Below are positions 10,550 to 21,275 of a DNA stretch of 64,000 bases, in pieces. The stretch is from contig NC_091670.1 of assembly GCF_042453785.1 (NCBI RefSeq), positions 682,001-746,000 on the forward strand. The letters run 5' to 3'. This stretch comes from Malus domestica. Taxonomy: Eukaryota; Streptophyta; Magnoliopsida; Rosales; Rosaceae. The first letter of the stretch is position 1; each line of letters starts with the position of its first letter. Both the position numbers and the translations under genes were made by a program. The notes under the pieces were generated by a model. The model searched no databases. It saw nothing but the letters and a program-made list of their open reading frames with translations, and was not told where the DNA came from.

Positions 10550-12327
10550 ATGGACAGCACTGGTGAAAAGAAGGAGCTTGAATGGATAGAGAGAGTGAGA
10601 TCAGAAGGAGCTGTTCCACTTCTTGATCCAGACAATTGTCGAAATGGTTGGGCTTCTCCACCTGGGGACAAGTTCTTAGTTAGAGGTCCTGACTACTTGT
10701 CAACCAAAGTTAAAGTTCCTGCTGGTGAATATCTTCTAAAGCCTCTTGGTTTCGATTGGATTAGAAGTTCGACAAAGATTGGGGAGGTCTTAAAACATCC
10801 AAACAGTCGTGTCAAGAAGGCTATTGAGGAGGAGTTCCCGACTGGTGATAAGCCTTTCGTTTGGGCTTTCAATCTTCAAGTTCCGAATAAGGATAATTAC
10901 AGTGCTGTGGCGTATTTTACAACCAGAGAGCCTATTCCTGAGGGGTCTTTGATGGACCAGTTCTTGAAGGGTGATGATGGGTTTAGGAATTCAAGGCTTA
11001 AATTGATTGCCAACATTGTCAAGGGCCCTTGGATCGTGAGGAAAGCAGTTGGGGAGCAGGCCATATGCATAATTGGGCGTGCCCTTTCTTGTTATTACTG
11101 TGCATCAGATAGTTTCTTAGAAGTAGACGTGGATATTGGGTCTTCCATGGTTGCAAGTGCAATAGTTCATCTGGCATTTGGTTATATCACAACTCTGACT
11201 GTTGACCTTGCATTTCTCATCGAGAGCCAAACTGAATCAGAGCTTCCAGAACAACTTTTAGGTGCTGTAAGATTCTCTGAACTAGACCCTGCGGTGGCAA
11301 GGCCAACTGAACCATATCTTGGTAGGAGTACTGGCAGTTTGCAGTCTAATCTGCCTATACGGTTATGGAAGTCAATTGGACAAGGATTTTCCCACATTCT
11401 TCATCCAGGTGACCATGAAAATGGGTCTAGCTCGGGGTCAGCACATGTTAATGGGATTGGAGATAATGAAAACAGCTTAAAAAATGGTAAGTTCTTCTGA
11501 CCAGTGGTCACATTTGAGCTTACCCACCCCCCATTTTTTGCGTAATGTGGAGTTTCTGTTGTGGAGGAAACGTAATCAGAATGGTTCCTCAAGAAACTTC
11601 CGTACGAATTCAGAGAAATTTATAATCTTTTTTCGTGCATGCAACTTAAATTGCTTTTTTTTCTTTTCTTTTTTTTTCTTTTCCTTTGTCCCTCTGTTGT
11701 TTTCCCTGTTTCTTGGTCCTATCATTAGGAAGTTCTGCTGGTTGGAATGTGTAATCATACTGAGGCCTGTCCAGTGCACTGTCCTCACCTTTTGTCCCAT
11801 ATGCTCCTTTATCGTGAACAAACAATAAACTATTTTGTTGTCGATGTCTGAACCAATGTTGCTAGTAATTAGGATCTAATTTCTGATGGCATTATGCAAG
11901 AGAAGAAATCCTATGACATCATTTATTTGCTTGTGGTCAAATGATACTCTTGACAGAATGGACAATGTATCCATGAATGCTGTTTGAACTCGGATTTAAG
12001 CTTCTGAATAGATACTCCTTTTAAAGTTGCACAAAAATATAGACAACCTTTATTTTTCCTTTTTTGGGTGTAATGTTTTGTTTATGTTGTTATATTCAAC
12101 TGTTCAGGACCAGGCTAAAGATTTTGATGTTTACATGTCCAACAAAACACAGCCATGGTAACATTTTGTGGATCTTTTTGATCAAGTACACTTATTTTTA
12201 TTTCGCACTTTGGTTGCATCTATTTTAATGTACGATATTACACAATCATATTGACCTACAACACTCTGTGGACATGGTTATACTTGCAGATAGTCAAGTG
12301 AAATGTGATGGCGACAAATCAAAGTGA
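10550..12327 (+). CDS. ENHANCED DISEASE RESISTANCE 2-like protein, short DUF1336 form
   Basis: Two coding exons: 10550-11486 and 12290-12327, joined across AATG|GTAAG and TTGCAG|AT, giving 324 residues. The second exon adds only the tail DSQVKCDGDKSK. Almost the whole protein is the EDR2 C-terminal (DUF1336) domain: GDKFLVRGPDYLSTKVKVPAG at about residues 40-60, GFDWIRSS, a conserved PWIVRKAVGEQ segment and the hydrophobic VASAIVHLAFGYITTLTVDLAF stretch. It lacks the PH and START domains of full-length EDR2, which limits salicylate-dependent cell death in Arabidopsis. Short DUF1336-only proteins exist in Arabidopsis and their role is poorly known. The start is MDSTGEKKE at 10550, since the upstream frame runs into an intron acceptor. 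Confidence 0.87.
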
Positions 12328-13338
12328 TTCGAATTTGTTGGAAGCATCACAGATCAAACTTCTCAACATGGACTGCTTCACTCGTGTCATCTGCTTGTCT
12401 CTGATTATCCGGCGCTATGGAGTAGGAAGCCTTGGTGTAGGCACCGAGTCCTAATTCCAGTTGGCAAGATATTCACATTATCAACATTTTAATTTATGTA
12501 GATACAATTCTTTTGTTAATTTGACATTTAAACGAGTTTGTAAAGAATAGCGTCGCCCTGTGTAAAAGCTATAGCGGTACCCAGTACCTATCAAGATTCC
12601 ACTTCATTGGATTTTATGTACTATTGAGAATTATCCCCCGATGATTGCACTTTTTAACATTTGCAACGCTTGTTTCCTCATTTAAAATGTTTCTTGCACT
12701 TTGGGCGTGAAAAATTTGGATTCCGAAACCGTTGGATTTCTTGTGTTTAAACATTGCTTGAGGATCCTTGAAAGGTCTGGTGCACTGCTCGAGAGGATTT
12801 GGAAAGGTCTCGAGCAATTACACAGGTGCTTTACAACAAAGCACTGGTTGAGCATACAAGGAGTAGCTCGAACCAAAGAAAGGATATCGAAATATGTAAC
12901 ATTTCCACAAGATATGGAACCTCGCCTACCATCTGTTCTGAATTATTTTCCTTAATGCTTGTATCATACAATGAAAATGCTGCAACTCCACTGTCAATAC
13001 GATTACACAATTCGTTTCCGATCAGTTTCTATGGGAAAAAAAGTAGTAGAATTATACATTGTCTGCTCAACTTAACATTGTCAAGAGATCCAATAAATGA
13101 TAATAAAAAAATTGCTTCACACAACTATGAACATTTACCATCACATATTCAGAGTAAGCAACAATCTGTCACTCTTTAGCGTCAAACCCGTAGCACCGGA
13201 GAATTTGTATCACTGCAGCATGTAGAGGTGAAATATTCGGCAAGTTCTGAGAATTAGCAGTTTCAAGTACGACTAGGGCTTGGTGGATTTAATTCTGAAG
13301 TAACTGGACTTTAAGTCAAGCTTGCATTTACAAATATA
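12328..13338. other. convergent 3' flanks of EDR2-like and rhomboid genes
   Basis: No convincing gene. Open frames of 60-130 codons here overlap in several phases, have no family resemblance and lie where the 3' untranslated regions are expected. A GAGGATYTGGAAAGGTC-like segment is repeated imperfectly at about 12758-12815. Confidence 0.45.
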
Positions 13339-14154
13339 TCACACAAGCTCAACGCCCGAAGCTGGTAATGCGTTCATTTGCAATGCCCTACCATTTCCTG
13401 ATGCAATAAATCGTACGGCTGGCAACGAAGAATCAGTAACAGGTTCAATCTCAAGAAAACTGAAATCATATGCACTGGATCGCTTCAAACTGAACACAGT
13501 AACAAGCACAATCCATCCCAACATGGAAACCGCCCAGTAATTGTTCATCCCGTGAATTAAACCCCAAGCAATAGCATACCCAACAATGATTCCAGATAAA
13601 TGGCCAATAAAACTTGCTTGAGGAACGATGATTGAGGTAAAAATGAGTGACTCAAATGGTGCAAAACTAATGGGAAGTGAGAGAAATCCAAAAAGATGCA
13701 ACTTTGACGTGGGTTGCTTCACCGAAAGAATTGTCATCCACCCAAAAACAACACATGAATACCCAACAGCCGTCACTCTCCGAAAATATTCAATCTTGAA
13801 TTTTTGGATTAACAAATGGTAGATTCCCAAGACTAGCACTCCGGATAGCACAACCAACACAAGCGTGTACTGCAGATAATATTCCACCCCGAGCCCTATG
13901 GGACCCAGCTTTTCTACTACCCCAAGACTCCAAAGGGCACTCATATTGAAAACAAGATGAATAATGCTTATATGAGAGAAAGCTGAAGTTATAATCCTCC
14001 AATGATGCCCTGCAACCGCAGTTTCATAACTCAAGCCCACATGTGAATAGCCAATGTTTTTCTTCTGTATGTAGAACCAAATCGCACTGCATATTCCTAT
14101 GAAACAACTTGTGGCTGGTTTGTCCAAGATCTCAAAAACCAATGGCCTACCCAT
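13339..14154 (-). CDS. RBL13: rhomboid-like intramembrane serine protease, RBL13 type
   Basis: 271 residues, single coding exon, matching the short plant RBL13 group. Six or so hydrophobic segments are seen. The rhomboid core shows the HxxxN-like segment in [13 protein letters not shown], the catalytic serine in GYSCVVFGW and the catalytic histidine in [14 protein letters not shown], so the Ser-His dyad looks intact. Family members cut membrane proteins within the bilayer; substrates of RBL13 are not known to me. The start is the ATG at 14152-14154 ([17 protein letters not shown]); a TTG three codons upstream is not needed. A 5' untranslated exon probably lies at about 14841-15060, since ACTCAG|GTATTT on the minus strand forms a donor there. 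Confidence 0.87.
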   Translation of the reverse strand: MGRPLVFEILDKPATSCFIGICSAIWFYIQKKNIGYSHVGLSYETAVAGHHWRIITSAFSHISIIHLVFNMSALWSLGVVEKLGPIGLGVEYYLQYTLVLVVLSGVLVLGIYHLLIQKFKIEYFRRVTAVGYSCVVFGWMTILSVKQPTSKLHLFGFLSLPISFAPFESLIFTSIIVPQASFIGHLSGIIVGYAIAWGLIHGMNNYWAVSMLGWIVLVTVFSLKRSSAYDFSFLEIEPVTDSSLPAVRFIASGNGRALQMNALPASGVELV

Positions 14155-15075
14155 CTGTGCCAACCCTTATTTCTCAAGGATGTTTTAAACTCAACCTATA
14201 CTATCCCGAAACCACAACTTCCACAAATGTAGTAAGCTGCAGAAGAATCAAGACCACTTTTGCACTACCAAACATGGCATGTAGACAGCTCCTTCAAAGT
14301 TCATAAATCAAGGGGCTTCCTCAAAACTGCATAACTGTTTTGGAAACTCAGAAAACAGTTCATAAGTTTAGAATTACCCAGATCAAATACCTTCAATAAA
14401 ATGTGATGATTCACAACACCCACCACCCAAAATGTGCACAAAACACCAACCCTAGAAATGGGAAGGAAACTTTGGGATTCAATCCAAAATCACCTCTCTA
14501 ACGAATTTAATAAGTTGAGGGATTAGGTTCCAGAAAGATAATTGAATCAGAGTAATTAGAGTTTTGCAGACATGGAACTTACTTATTCACAATTGTATAG
14601 GGAATGATAAAGGTCAAAAAAGACTGATTACATCTATAAAATGTATGAAAATAACAAGGGAAAACGTAATATTGGAGAAATTTGTTAAGAATTGTGAATG
14701 AAATCAATCTGGACTCAGAGAACAATCTAAAATTAGGGTTTTTATTTTCAAGTCAGATAGAGAGTAACAGAAATAAACCCAGATCAACACATGAATGGAC
14801 TTAAATTTGTAATTGCATAAAACCCCAAATCAGTGAAATACCTGAGTGAGAGTGAGACGGAGGCAGATGCTGTGCGGCGAAGAAGATCTGTGGACGAAGC
14901 AGATGGCTGTGAACCAATTGAATCCTCAATGTTTTCTGGGAAACGCAGCTGCAATGTCGAGAGAGATGAGAACGACGAAAGGAATGGGGGAGTTAATAGA
15001 GGTCGGCGCATTCCATGAGCGATTTGTAGAGTGTTCTCGTAGTAGTGTTGAAAGTGACGCAAAAGGGAAAAGTAT
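14155..15075 (-). other. 5' untranslated region and intron of the rhomboid gene
   Basis: On the minus strand a donor-like site at about 14840 would splice an untranslated first exon (about 14841-15060) towards the coding exon. The intron stretch contains only AT-rich sequence. Short open frames at 14784-15085 overlap in three phases and do not look coding. Confidence 0.4.
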
Positions 15076-15109
15076 TAACTATTAAGCAAGGTTTTATTCT
15101 AAAGGGAGG

Positions 15110-15790
15110 ATTAATCTGCCATTAGCTAATGCTTATTAGGGGTAATCACAAATATTACCAACGGATATACATAACGGTCCCCTTAATCCCTCAAATAAGC
15201 TTATTTGAGAGACCTTAGGATGCTCATTCCTTAACTTTTTTCGTAAAGGTCCGTCTATATTTTAGTATATTATTCGTAAATCATTAAATTGTAAAAAATT
15301 AAATAAATTCAAAATTATTAAGATATCCAATTACAGTGAAGTAAAAAGATAAATACCTTTTTCCAAAGAAACAATATTATGACTATCATTTAATCCAACA
15401 ATTAAATGGTTTGGGATTTAGATGTTTTTGGTAAAGATGATCTTTTATATAAGATCTAAAATGTTGATCATTGGATCGTTGAAATACAATGTGGAGTGCG
15501 CCTTACAAAGAATCCCTCAACTAAGGGGAGTGTGTATACACACATTTGGGGAACAGATCCGGAGCACCTTTTTTTTTTTAAAAAAAAAATTCTACTTTTC
15601 TCAAAAATTTTGATACACATTTTTGTGAGCCCATTTCGTATTATACTTTAACAATCCGAACTGTTTATCATTTAGAACATTATTCACAGATCATTCTTGT
15701 AAAAAAATATAAATCTAAAACAATTATGACATTCATTTGTAGTGAAAAGTACGGTTCTATATAAAAAATAAAAAAAAATAAAAAATCCTA
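15110..15790. repeat. AT-rich repeat-like intergenic block
   Basis: Sequence between the divergent rhomboid and CNX7 genes. It has two related parts (15230-15370 and 15640-15740) with matching phrases such as a TATATTTTAG / TATTATACTTTA step, then ATTATTC-GTAAATCATT / ATTATTCACAGATCATT, then GTAAAAAATTAAA. A hairpin-like GTGTGTATACACAC sits at 15529-15542. I read it as a decayed non-autonomous element; no termini are clear. Confidence 0.35.
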
Positions 15791-16117
15791 CACTAACAAT
15801 CGTATAGTTTCAAATTTGGGTATTTGATAGACATCATCTTTAAAGATAAACTTGAAAGATAAACGATTCGAATTATTAAAAAACATTAAGAAGTGAGCTC
15901 TGTAAAAAGGTATAAAAATTTGACAGAGCATAACAGAAAATAAACCTAAAACAAATACATACCCAAAACAAGAAAGCAAAGTTGTAAAAGCCCAAAAGCC
16001 CAACCCCAACACGGAAGTGTCGAAGTGATATTCTTGTTTGTTTGTTTGTTTTTATTTGGTCAGCGCTCGCGCTTGTTATTCTCTGCAATCTCTGAGCTTC
16101 GGAACGGTTGGTGAAGG

Positions 16118-18300
16118 TAAAGCTTGTACTTGTTCCCATCAATTTCCGGCAACTATTAGATGGGTTTAACTTTTACTTTCTTCATCTTCTGGGCATCCCC
16201 AGAACCCTGTTTTTCCTTAAAAAACACAATGCTTGTTTGCTGCTGTGCCACCTCCTTTCAATTCATTTTCAAGTTCGTTTCTTGGTGGGGTTTTCAGTTT
16301 TCAACTTCCTTTTGTGTTTATTTCATCTTCCAAAACCAAAGCTTTCCCCCTTCTCACCTTGGTAATTTGGCAGTTGACTTCATACTTGTAACTTGTATGA
16401 ATCGTAATTGATTAAGAAGGATTTGACTTAATATTCATGCCCCTGAATATTTGTAATAGCTTATAGTTCACATCAGAACTTATAGTGATTCAGTTTTCAT
16501 TTTTTTTAATTCAAAATTTAAGTGTTGCGTAATTTTTGGTTCAGGGTTGGGAATGGGATAATCAAATGATATCTAGAGTCACCTGTATATGTTTGATCTT
16601 CAACATGTGCGCTTTCGATCATCGTTATGTCTTGGAATCTTATAGTGTTCCGAGGTGGTATGATTTAAAACCTGACTTGAGAGAAAACCAATTTGAGGTT
16701 TGAGTTTGTATCAATTTTGTTGCGTGCAAGATTAAGTTAAAGTGAGGTTTCTAATTGTTTGTTTGTTAGTTTTTTTCATGAATTTGTTTTCTAGGTGAAA
16801 ATTGACAATGTGATGCTCCTCTTCTATTACTCTCTCTCTCTCTAAGTTGAATAAGGTTACTGCAATTTTTTGTAGAGCTTTCATGATAATTGTCGACATA
16901 CAATAGCTTTCTTTCTTTTTTCTTTTATTTTTTATGTTTGATATTGGTTTTGCTTGGTTTGCGGGATGATGCCTGCCATACTGGCATCATTGTGCTCACA
17001 TGTGAGAACTATTGGTTTTAAAATGCTAGGAAAACACGGATGGCCTTGTAGACTTTATTCAAAAGGATCCGATCAACCAAATTGCTAAACTACATGAACG
17101 CCAAGTTTATAATGCATGCATGCACCCTAACGAGTTGCTGCATTAAGTGCAGCAATCTGTATAAACCCTAAAAACAAGTAGATGTACTGACCATAATTTG
17201 CAGCCATACTTCTTGTTATGGTGGAGTCTCTTCTCTTCTCTTATACTCAGTGCTTATGTGTTCGGAATACACAGTGGGGCTTATCCTTCTTAATGAACAC
17301 GAAGATTATATACTGAGAAGAGGGACCAATCCACACCATTGATTTTTGGTAACTGCCTCATCCCATTACTGTGACAGTTACCATCAGTTTTTCGAATTAT
17401 AAACCAACTGAGATTGTTAATTTCTATCATGGATTCTATCATATCTGTGTGGCTTGTCATCTCGTTGTTGATTCAGTGGTTTTGATGCTCTGTTTCTATA
17501 GCTTTCTTACAACTGAAGCTATCTGCTTCAATGGTTACTGCTAATCAGTTAGCCCTTACTCAGTCTCCAGTTTCATTTTTAATTGCAATTGTGGGTAATA
17601 CTGTTACTGTGAATTGGGATGACTCAAATTATGTCACTTGGAATTTCCAAATTGACCTTTTGTTGGAGGGAAATGGAATAATGGGGTTTATTGATGGATC
17701 TATTCCCCGTCCTGATAAATTTTCTCAAGTTGTATGCGATGATAGTATTATTGAGAATGCTGCTGTGATTTCTGATCACTGCTACTTTACCTCTTTCCTC
17801 ATTTTCATGCATCATCGGTTGTCATAATTCTCAGGAAATGTGGATTACTCTTAGAGAACGATTTGCTAATGTCACTAGAAGTGGTATTAGAAAGAGCTGT
17901 TATTGCCGTTGTGGCAATGGCGAGGATTTAGTCATCTTGAATTGTAAGTCTAATAGTTCAAAGATATATGTTCTCATATTCTGGGGGTAAAATTTGCTTA
18001 TTCCAGATCTCAAAGAAACAGTTGTGGAGTAGTTGTCTGACCAACGAGAAGATGATTGTGAGAATTGTAGTCATGCTAGACTTTGTGAGGTCAAATCTAT
18101 ATGATTGTATGACTGATATTGGAATTGTTTAATTGCATTAGTTATTTACCAGGTATCCTTGGCAGTCATAAAATGGTGGTGGTTTTTTTTTTTCTGATAA
18201 GCATGATAGAAGTTGGTTTTTTTTGCTGATTTCCATACCATTGCTCTATCAATTTTATTATGTTATTGGTGTCTTAAAACTGAAGATGTTATTGTTGCAG
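16118..18300 (+). other. 5' untranslated-region intron of CNX7
   Basis: A donor GTGAAG|GTAAAG at 16117/16118 and an acceptor TTGTTGCAG ending at 18300 enclose about 2.2 kb. The untranslated first exon would be about 16030-16117. The intron holds a Ty1/copia gag fragment and a CT microsatellite near 16830-16845. The exon boundaries are inferred from splice signals only. Confidence 0.5.
17531..17990 (+). mobile_element. Ty1/copia gag fragment
   Basis: The frame from 17531 translates to a typical copia gag N terminus: the segment VTVNWDDSNYVTWNFQIDLL with LLEGNGIMGFIDGS and then, after a frame change near 17820, QEMWITLRERFANVTRSGI. Stops and shifts break the frame, and no pol region or LTR is visible, so this is a truncated relic inside the CNX7 leader intron. 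Confidence 0.72.
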
Positions 18301-18304
18301 CCAA

Positions 18305-18322
18305 AATGTTTCACAACAACTA
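18305..18322 (+). promoter_or_regulatory. short upstream open reading frame in the CNX7 leader
   Basis: Directly after the predicted splice acceptor lies ATG TTT CAC AAC AAC TAA, a five-codon frame that ends 24 bases before the CNX7 start. It would be in the same mRNA if the acceptor at 18300 is used. Whether it lowers translation is unknown. Confidence 0.4.
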
Positions 18323-18346
18323 ATTCACGGGGCAGGGTGTTCTGCA

Positions 18347-18664
18347 ATGGATTCCAAACAAGAAGAGATGAAGACGGCAGCCACAGACTCTACAAGTAAG
18401 GGGATCGAGGGTTCATCTGTTAAGATAAAGGTGCTGTTCTTTGCGAGGGCTCGTGATCTAACTGGCTTGAGTGATACGCAACTGGAGGTGTCGTCTGGTA
18501 GTACTGCACTTGATTGTTTAGATAAGCTCATCACCATGTTTCCAAGCTTGACAGAGATCCGCGGGTGCATGGTGCTTGCTCTTAATGAGGCGTACACAGC
18601 TGATTCTGCGGTCGTTAAAGACAAGGATGAGTTGGCCATAATACCTCCAATAAGTGGTGGATAA
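18347..18664 (+). CDS. CNX7: molybdopterin synthase small (sulfur-carrier) subunit, MoaD/MOCS2A type
   Basis: 105 residues with a ubiquitin-like beta-grasp fold sequence: [16 protein letters not shown] near residues 28-43, then [14 protein letters not shown], a central [21 protein letters not shown]-type stretch and the terminal IPPISGG. The C-terminal Gly-Gly is the site that is adenylated and thiocarboxylated by CNX5 and then donates sulfur to precursor Z together with the large subunit CNX6, forming molybdopterin in the cytosol. The start has a good upstream context and the N-terminal 25 residues are hydrophilic and variable, as in other plant CNX7 proteins. No intron splits the coding part. 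The ending and length fit the family well. Confidence 0.93.
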   Translation: MDSKQEEMKTAATDSTSKGIEGSSVKIKVLFFARARDLTGLSDTQLEVSSGSTALDCLDKLITMFPSLTEIRGCMVLALNEAYTADSAVVKDKDELAIIPPISGG

Positions 18665-19496
18665 AGGCATCTCATATAACCAAGAACTGTAAGGATATCC
18701 ATGTATTCAAAACCTTGAAAAGTAATCGAGGATTGTTCATAGCTTTCGTTGAGCTCATATGCATGCAAGTAACTGCAAGTATATCCACGAAGCCGAAAAT
18801 CTTGGATATCATTTTTGATAGGTGAAACCCTTGGGTACAGACAATCGTTATTGTCGACATTTGGTAGCCAATAAAGGAAAGCATAAGCAGATTATCTTGA
18901 GTTCTTGGATGTATGATGTTTTGATGTATGTGTACAAAACAGTAGTACCAAATAAATTATCTGCTCTCTTTTTACATATGCAGAGCAGATGCATTTGCTA
19001 AGGCTGCAGCAGTTGTGCCTAATAATTTGATGACCAGAGTTTACGTTTTAAACGTCGACTGAAATGTTCTACCACTCTGCACTGTCACGTGGGACGTCGG
19101 AAAATTGTTATAAATTCCTCCAGATTGTATACCATTAATATATCATAACGGTATTGCTCCTAAAGAAATTAAGCAGAAGATTATTAACCACATAAAAAAG
19201 GTTATCATTTTTTTCTTTGAAAAGAATATTCATAATGGGCATTCAATGTCCTATTCTTATTACATGAAAACTGAAATAGAAATGAATTGTAAGGCAGGAA
19301 AATATTTGGAAGCCAAATAAAGGTTCCAGAATAGAAACAGTAGAGAATATTTTCATTAATCCAATTGAGAGATAATCCAAATATAAATAATCTATGTTTG
19401 GTAACATGGTAAACCACAAGTCAAATAATCACTTATTTATATATCACTTCACCACTATCCTACGAACATAGAGAATTACTGATAATCCACAAGCGG
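18665..19496. other. 3' flank of CNX7 and promoter side of the HMA gene
   Basis: AT-rich spacer between two genes on the same strand. No gene, RNA or clear repeat until the tRNA-like segment at 19497. Confidence 0.4.
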
Positions 19497-19570
19497 CTTG
19501 TACTTGAGTTGGTTAAGATCATTTCTCTCCTGCGTACGAAGTCCCGAGTTCCATTCCTCCTTTCCGGCAT
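19497..19570 (+). repeat. tRNA-like SINE head fragment
   Basis: TTGAGTTGGTTAAGA resembles a polymerase III A box and AGTCCCGAGTTCCATTCC a B box (consensus GGTTCGANTCC with two changes), about 35 bases apart. No tRNA cloverleaf closes around them, so this looks like the head of a tRNA-derived SINE just upstream of the HMA gene. Fragment only. Confidence 0.42.
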
Positions 19571-19612
19571 CGCTTGTATCCAAAGGGAGATTTCTGACAA
19601 CCTAACTTCAAC

Positions 19613-20774
19613 ATGGCAGAGAGAAAAGAAATTGTGTTGAAAGTATTAATGCATTGTGAAGGATGCCAAAGTCAGGTTTCCAAATGTTTGACGAGTTTTG
19701 AAGGTAAAACTTCTTGCACAAATATCTCAGTTTTTTTTTATTGTGCATCTTCCCCATACTACATATGATGAACTTGCAGAAATAATATTTGCAAATTTTC
19801 TCTTGACTGGTTAGGCGTTGAGGAAGTTGTGGTTGATTACCCAAATCATAAAGTGACAGTAAAGGGGAAGAACGCCGACCCTCTGAAGGTTTTGGAGAGA
19901 CTACAAAACAAGTTTAGTAGGAATGCTCAACTCATATCTCCAATACCAAAACCACAAAACCAAGGGCCAAAAGAGCCCAAAAAGAAAGAAGCGGTATTTT
20001 TTTCATTTGAGCGATATTCTAATTAATCTAATTTAAATTATGGAGAGGAGCATTCGGTTTTTTTTACATCGACATATTCATTTGCTCTTGTCAACCGTTA
20101 TCTTACTTGTTTTCGGTTTCGGAAATGTAGGCTACGCCTGAGGTTAAAGTTGTGGTGCTCAAAACGTTGATGCATTGCGAAGGATGTGCAATTGATATTA
20201 AGAAATACTTGGAGAAAATGAAAGGTAAATCCCTATTGCGGAGGATGTGCAATTGCTAATTCGCGTTATATCATCAAAATTTGAAATCGTTCGTTTAGCC
20301 GTTTAATCTAAATAGATAATTCTTCTATACAACATGTTCTTAATTCGGAACAAGAATTTTCATTTCTCTTGTTGTATATAGAAAACAAGATCTTAGTAAT
20401 GGACGAGAATGAAACACATGGAAAAACGAGTTTAGGGGTCAATTAACCCGCTCCGTTTTCTTTGGCATATTTTAGGTGTTCTAAGTGTGGAAGCGAACAT
20501 GGAGAGGTCGACGGTGAGAGTGAGGGGAATAGTTGAAGCAGCAAAGCTGGTAAACTACTTAAAGAAGGAATTAGGGAAGCATGCTGAGATAGTGAAGCAA
20601 GAACAAGATGAGAAGAAAGAGCAAGGCAAGGACAGCGGTAACAACAATTACAGAAGCCGAGGAGGAGGAGGAGGAGAATGTGTGTTCCAATATCCACCTC
20701 AATATTCAGCTCAACACAATTACCCTTGTCAAACATTTAGCGATGAAAATCCTTTTGCATGTTCCATAATGTAA
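19613..20774 (+). CDS. heavy-metal-associated isoprenylated plant protein (HIPP) with two HMA domains
   Basis: Four exons give 220 residues: 19613-19703, 19815-19993, 20131-20224 and 20476-20774. All junctions follow GT..AG and keep the frame (phases 1, 0, 1). Two HMA domains each begin with the metal-binding motif MHCEGC (residues 13-18 and 104-109). A lysine/glutamate-rich and glycine-rich linker follows, and the protein ends in CSIM (217-220), a CaaX box for farnesylation, which defines the HIPP family. Such proteins bind soft metals or act as membrane-tethered adaptors; some influence cadmium tolerance or pathogen susceptibility. The introns fall at the same place inside each HMA domain, as expected for an internal domain duplication. 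Confidence 0.92.
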
Positions 20775-21275
20775 AAAGCAATTTAAGATTGTAATTGTAG
20801 CTCTTTCCTCCTTCCATGGTGCATAACATCTTTTCGGATGCTTTCAGTTTTGGATTTCCTAGCAATAAATGTCACAATAATAATAAATGATTAAACGGTT
20901 TCAGTAAACATAAGATTCATTTGTACAGATGGCTCAAACGAGTGATTAATGCTGTATTAACTTGCTAACAAGTTCCCAAAACAACACTTGAGAGAAGGAT
21001 GGGTGTATACATTCTGCATTTTCCAAGTTCCGGGCATGAAAAGCACGCCGAGAATTCAGATAAAACGATAAAGCATGCTACACAACAGGGAAACGAAAAG
21101 TAACGATTGATACCTAGTGGAAATCTTTGTCTGCATTTTACAAATAATTCTTTAGAGTAAATACATAACAGCCACAATCGTTTTGATACAAACCAAGGCA
21201 CAACAACGCAGTACTTTTAGCACGGTCATGGACAAAGTACTTTCTTTTTCTACATACTTCACAACAAGAATTTTT

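Noticed and set aside
14155-14163. TTG start three codons upstream of the rhomboid ATG
   Set aside because: Plant genes start at ATG, and the family begins MGxPLV.
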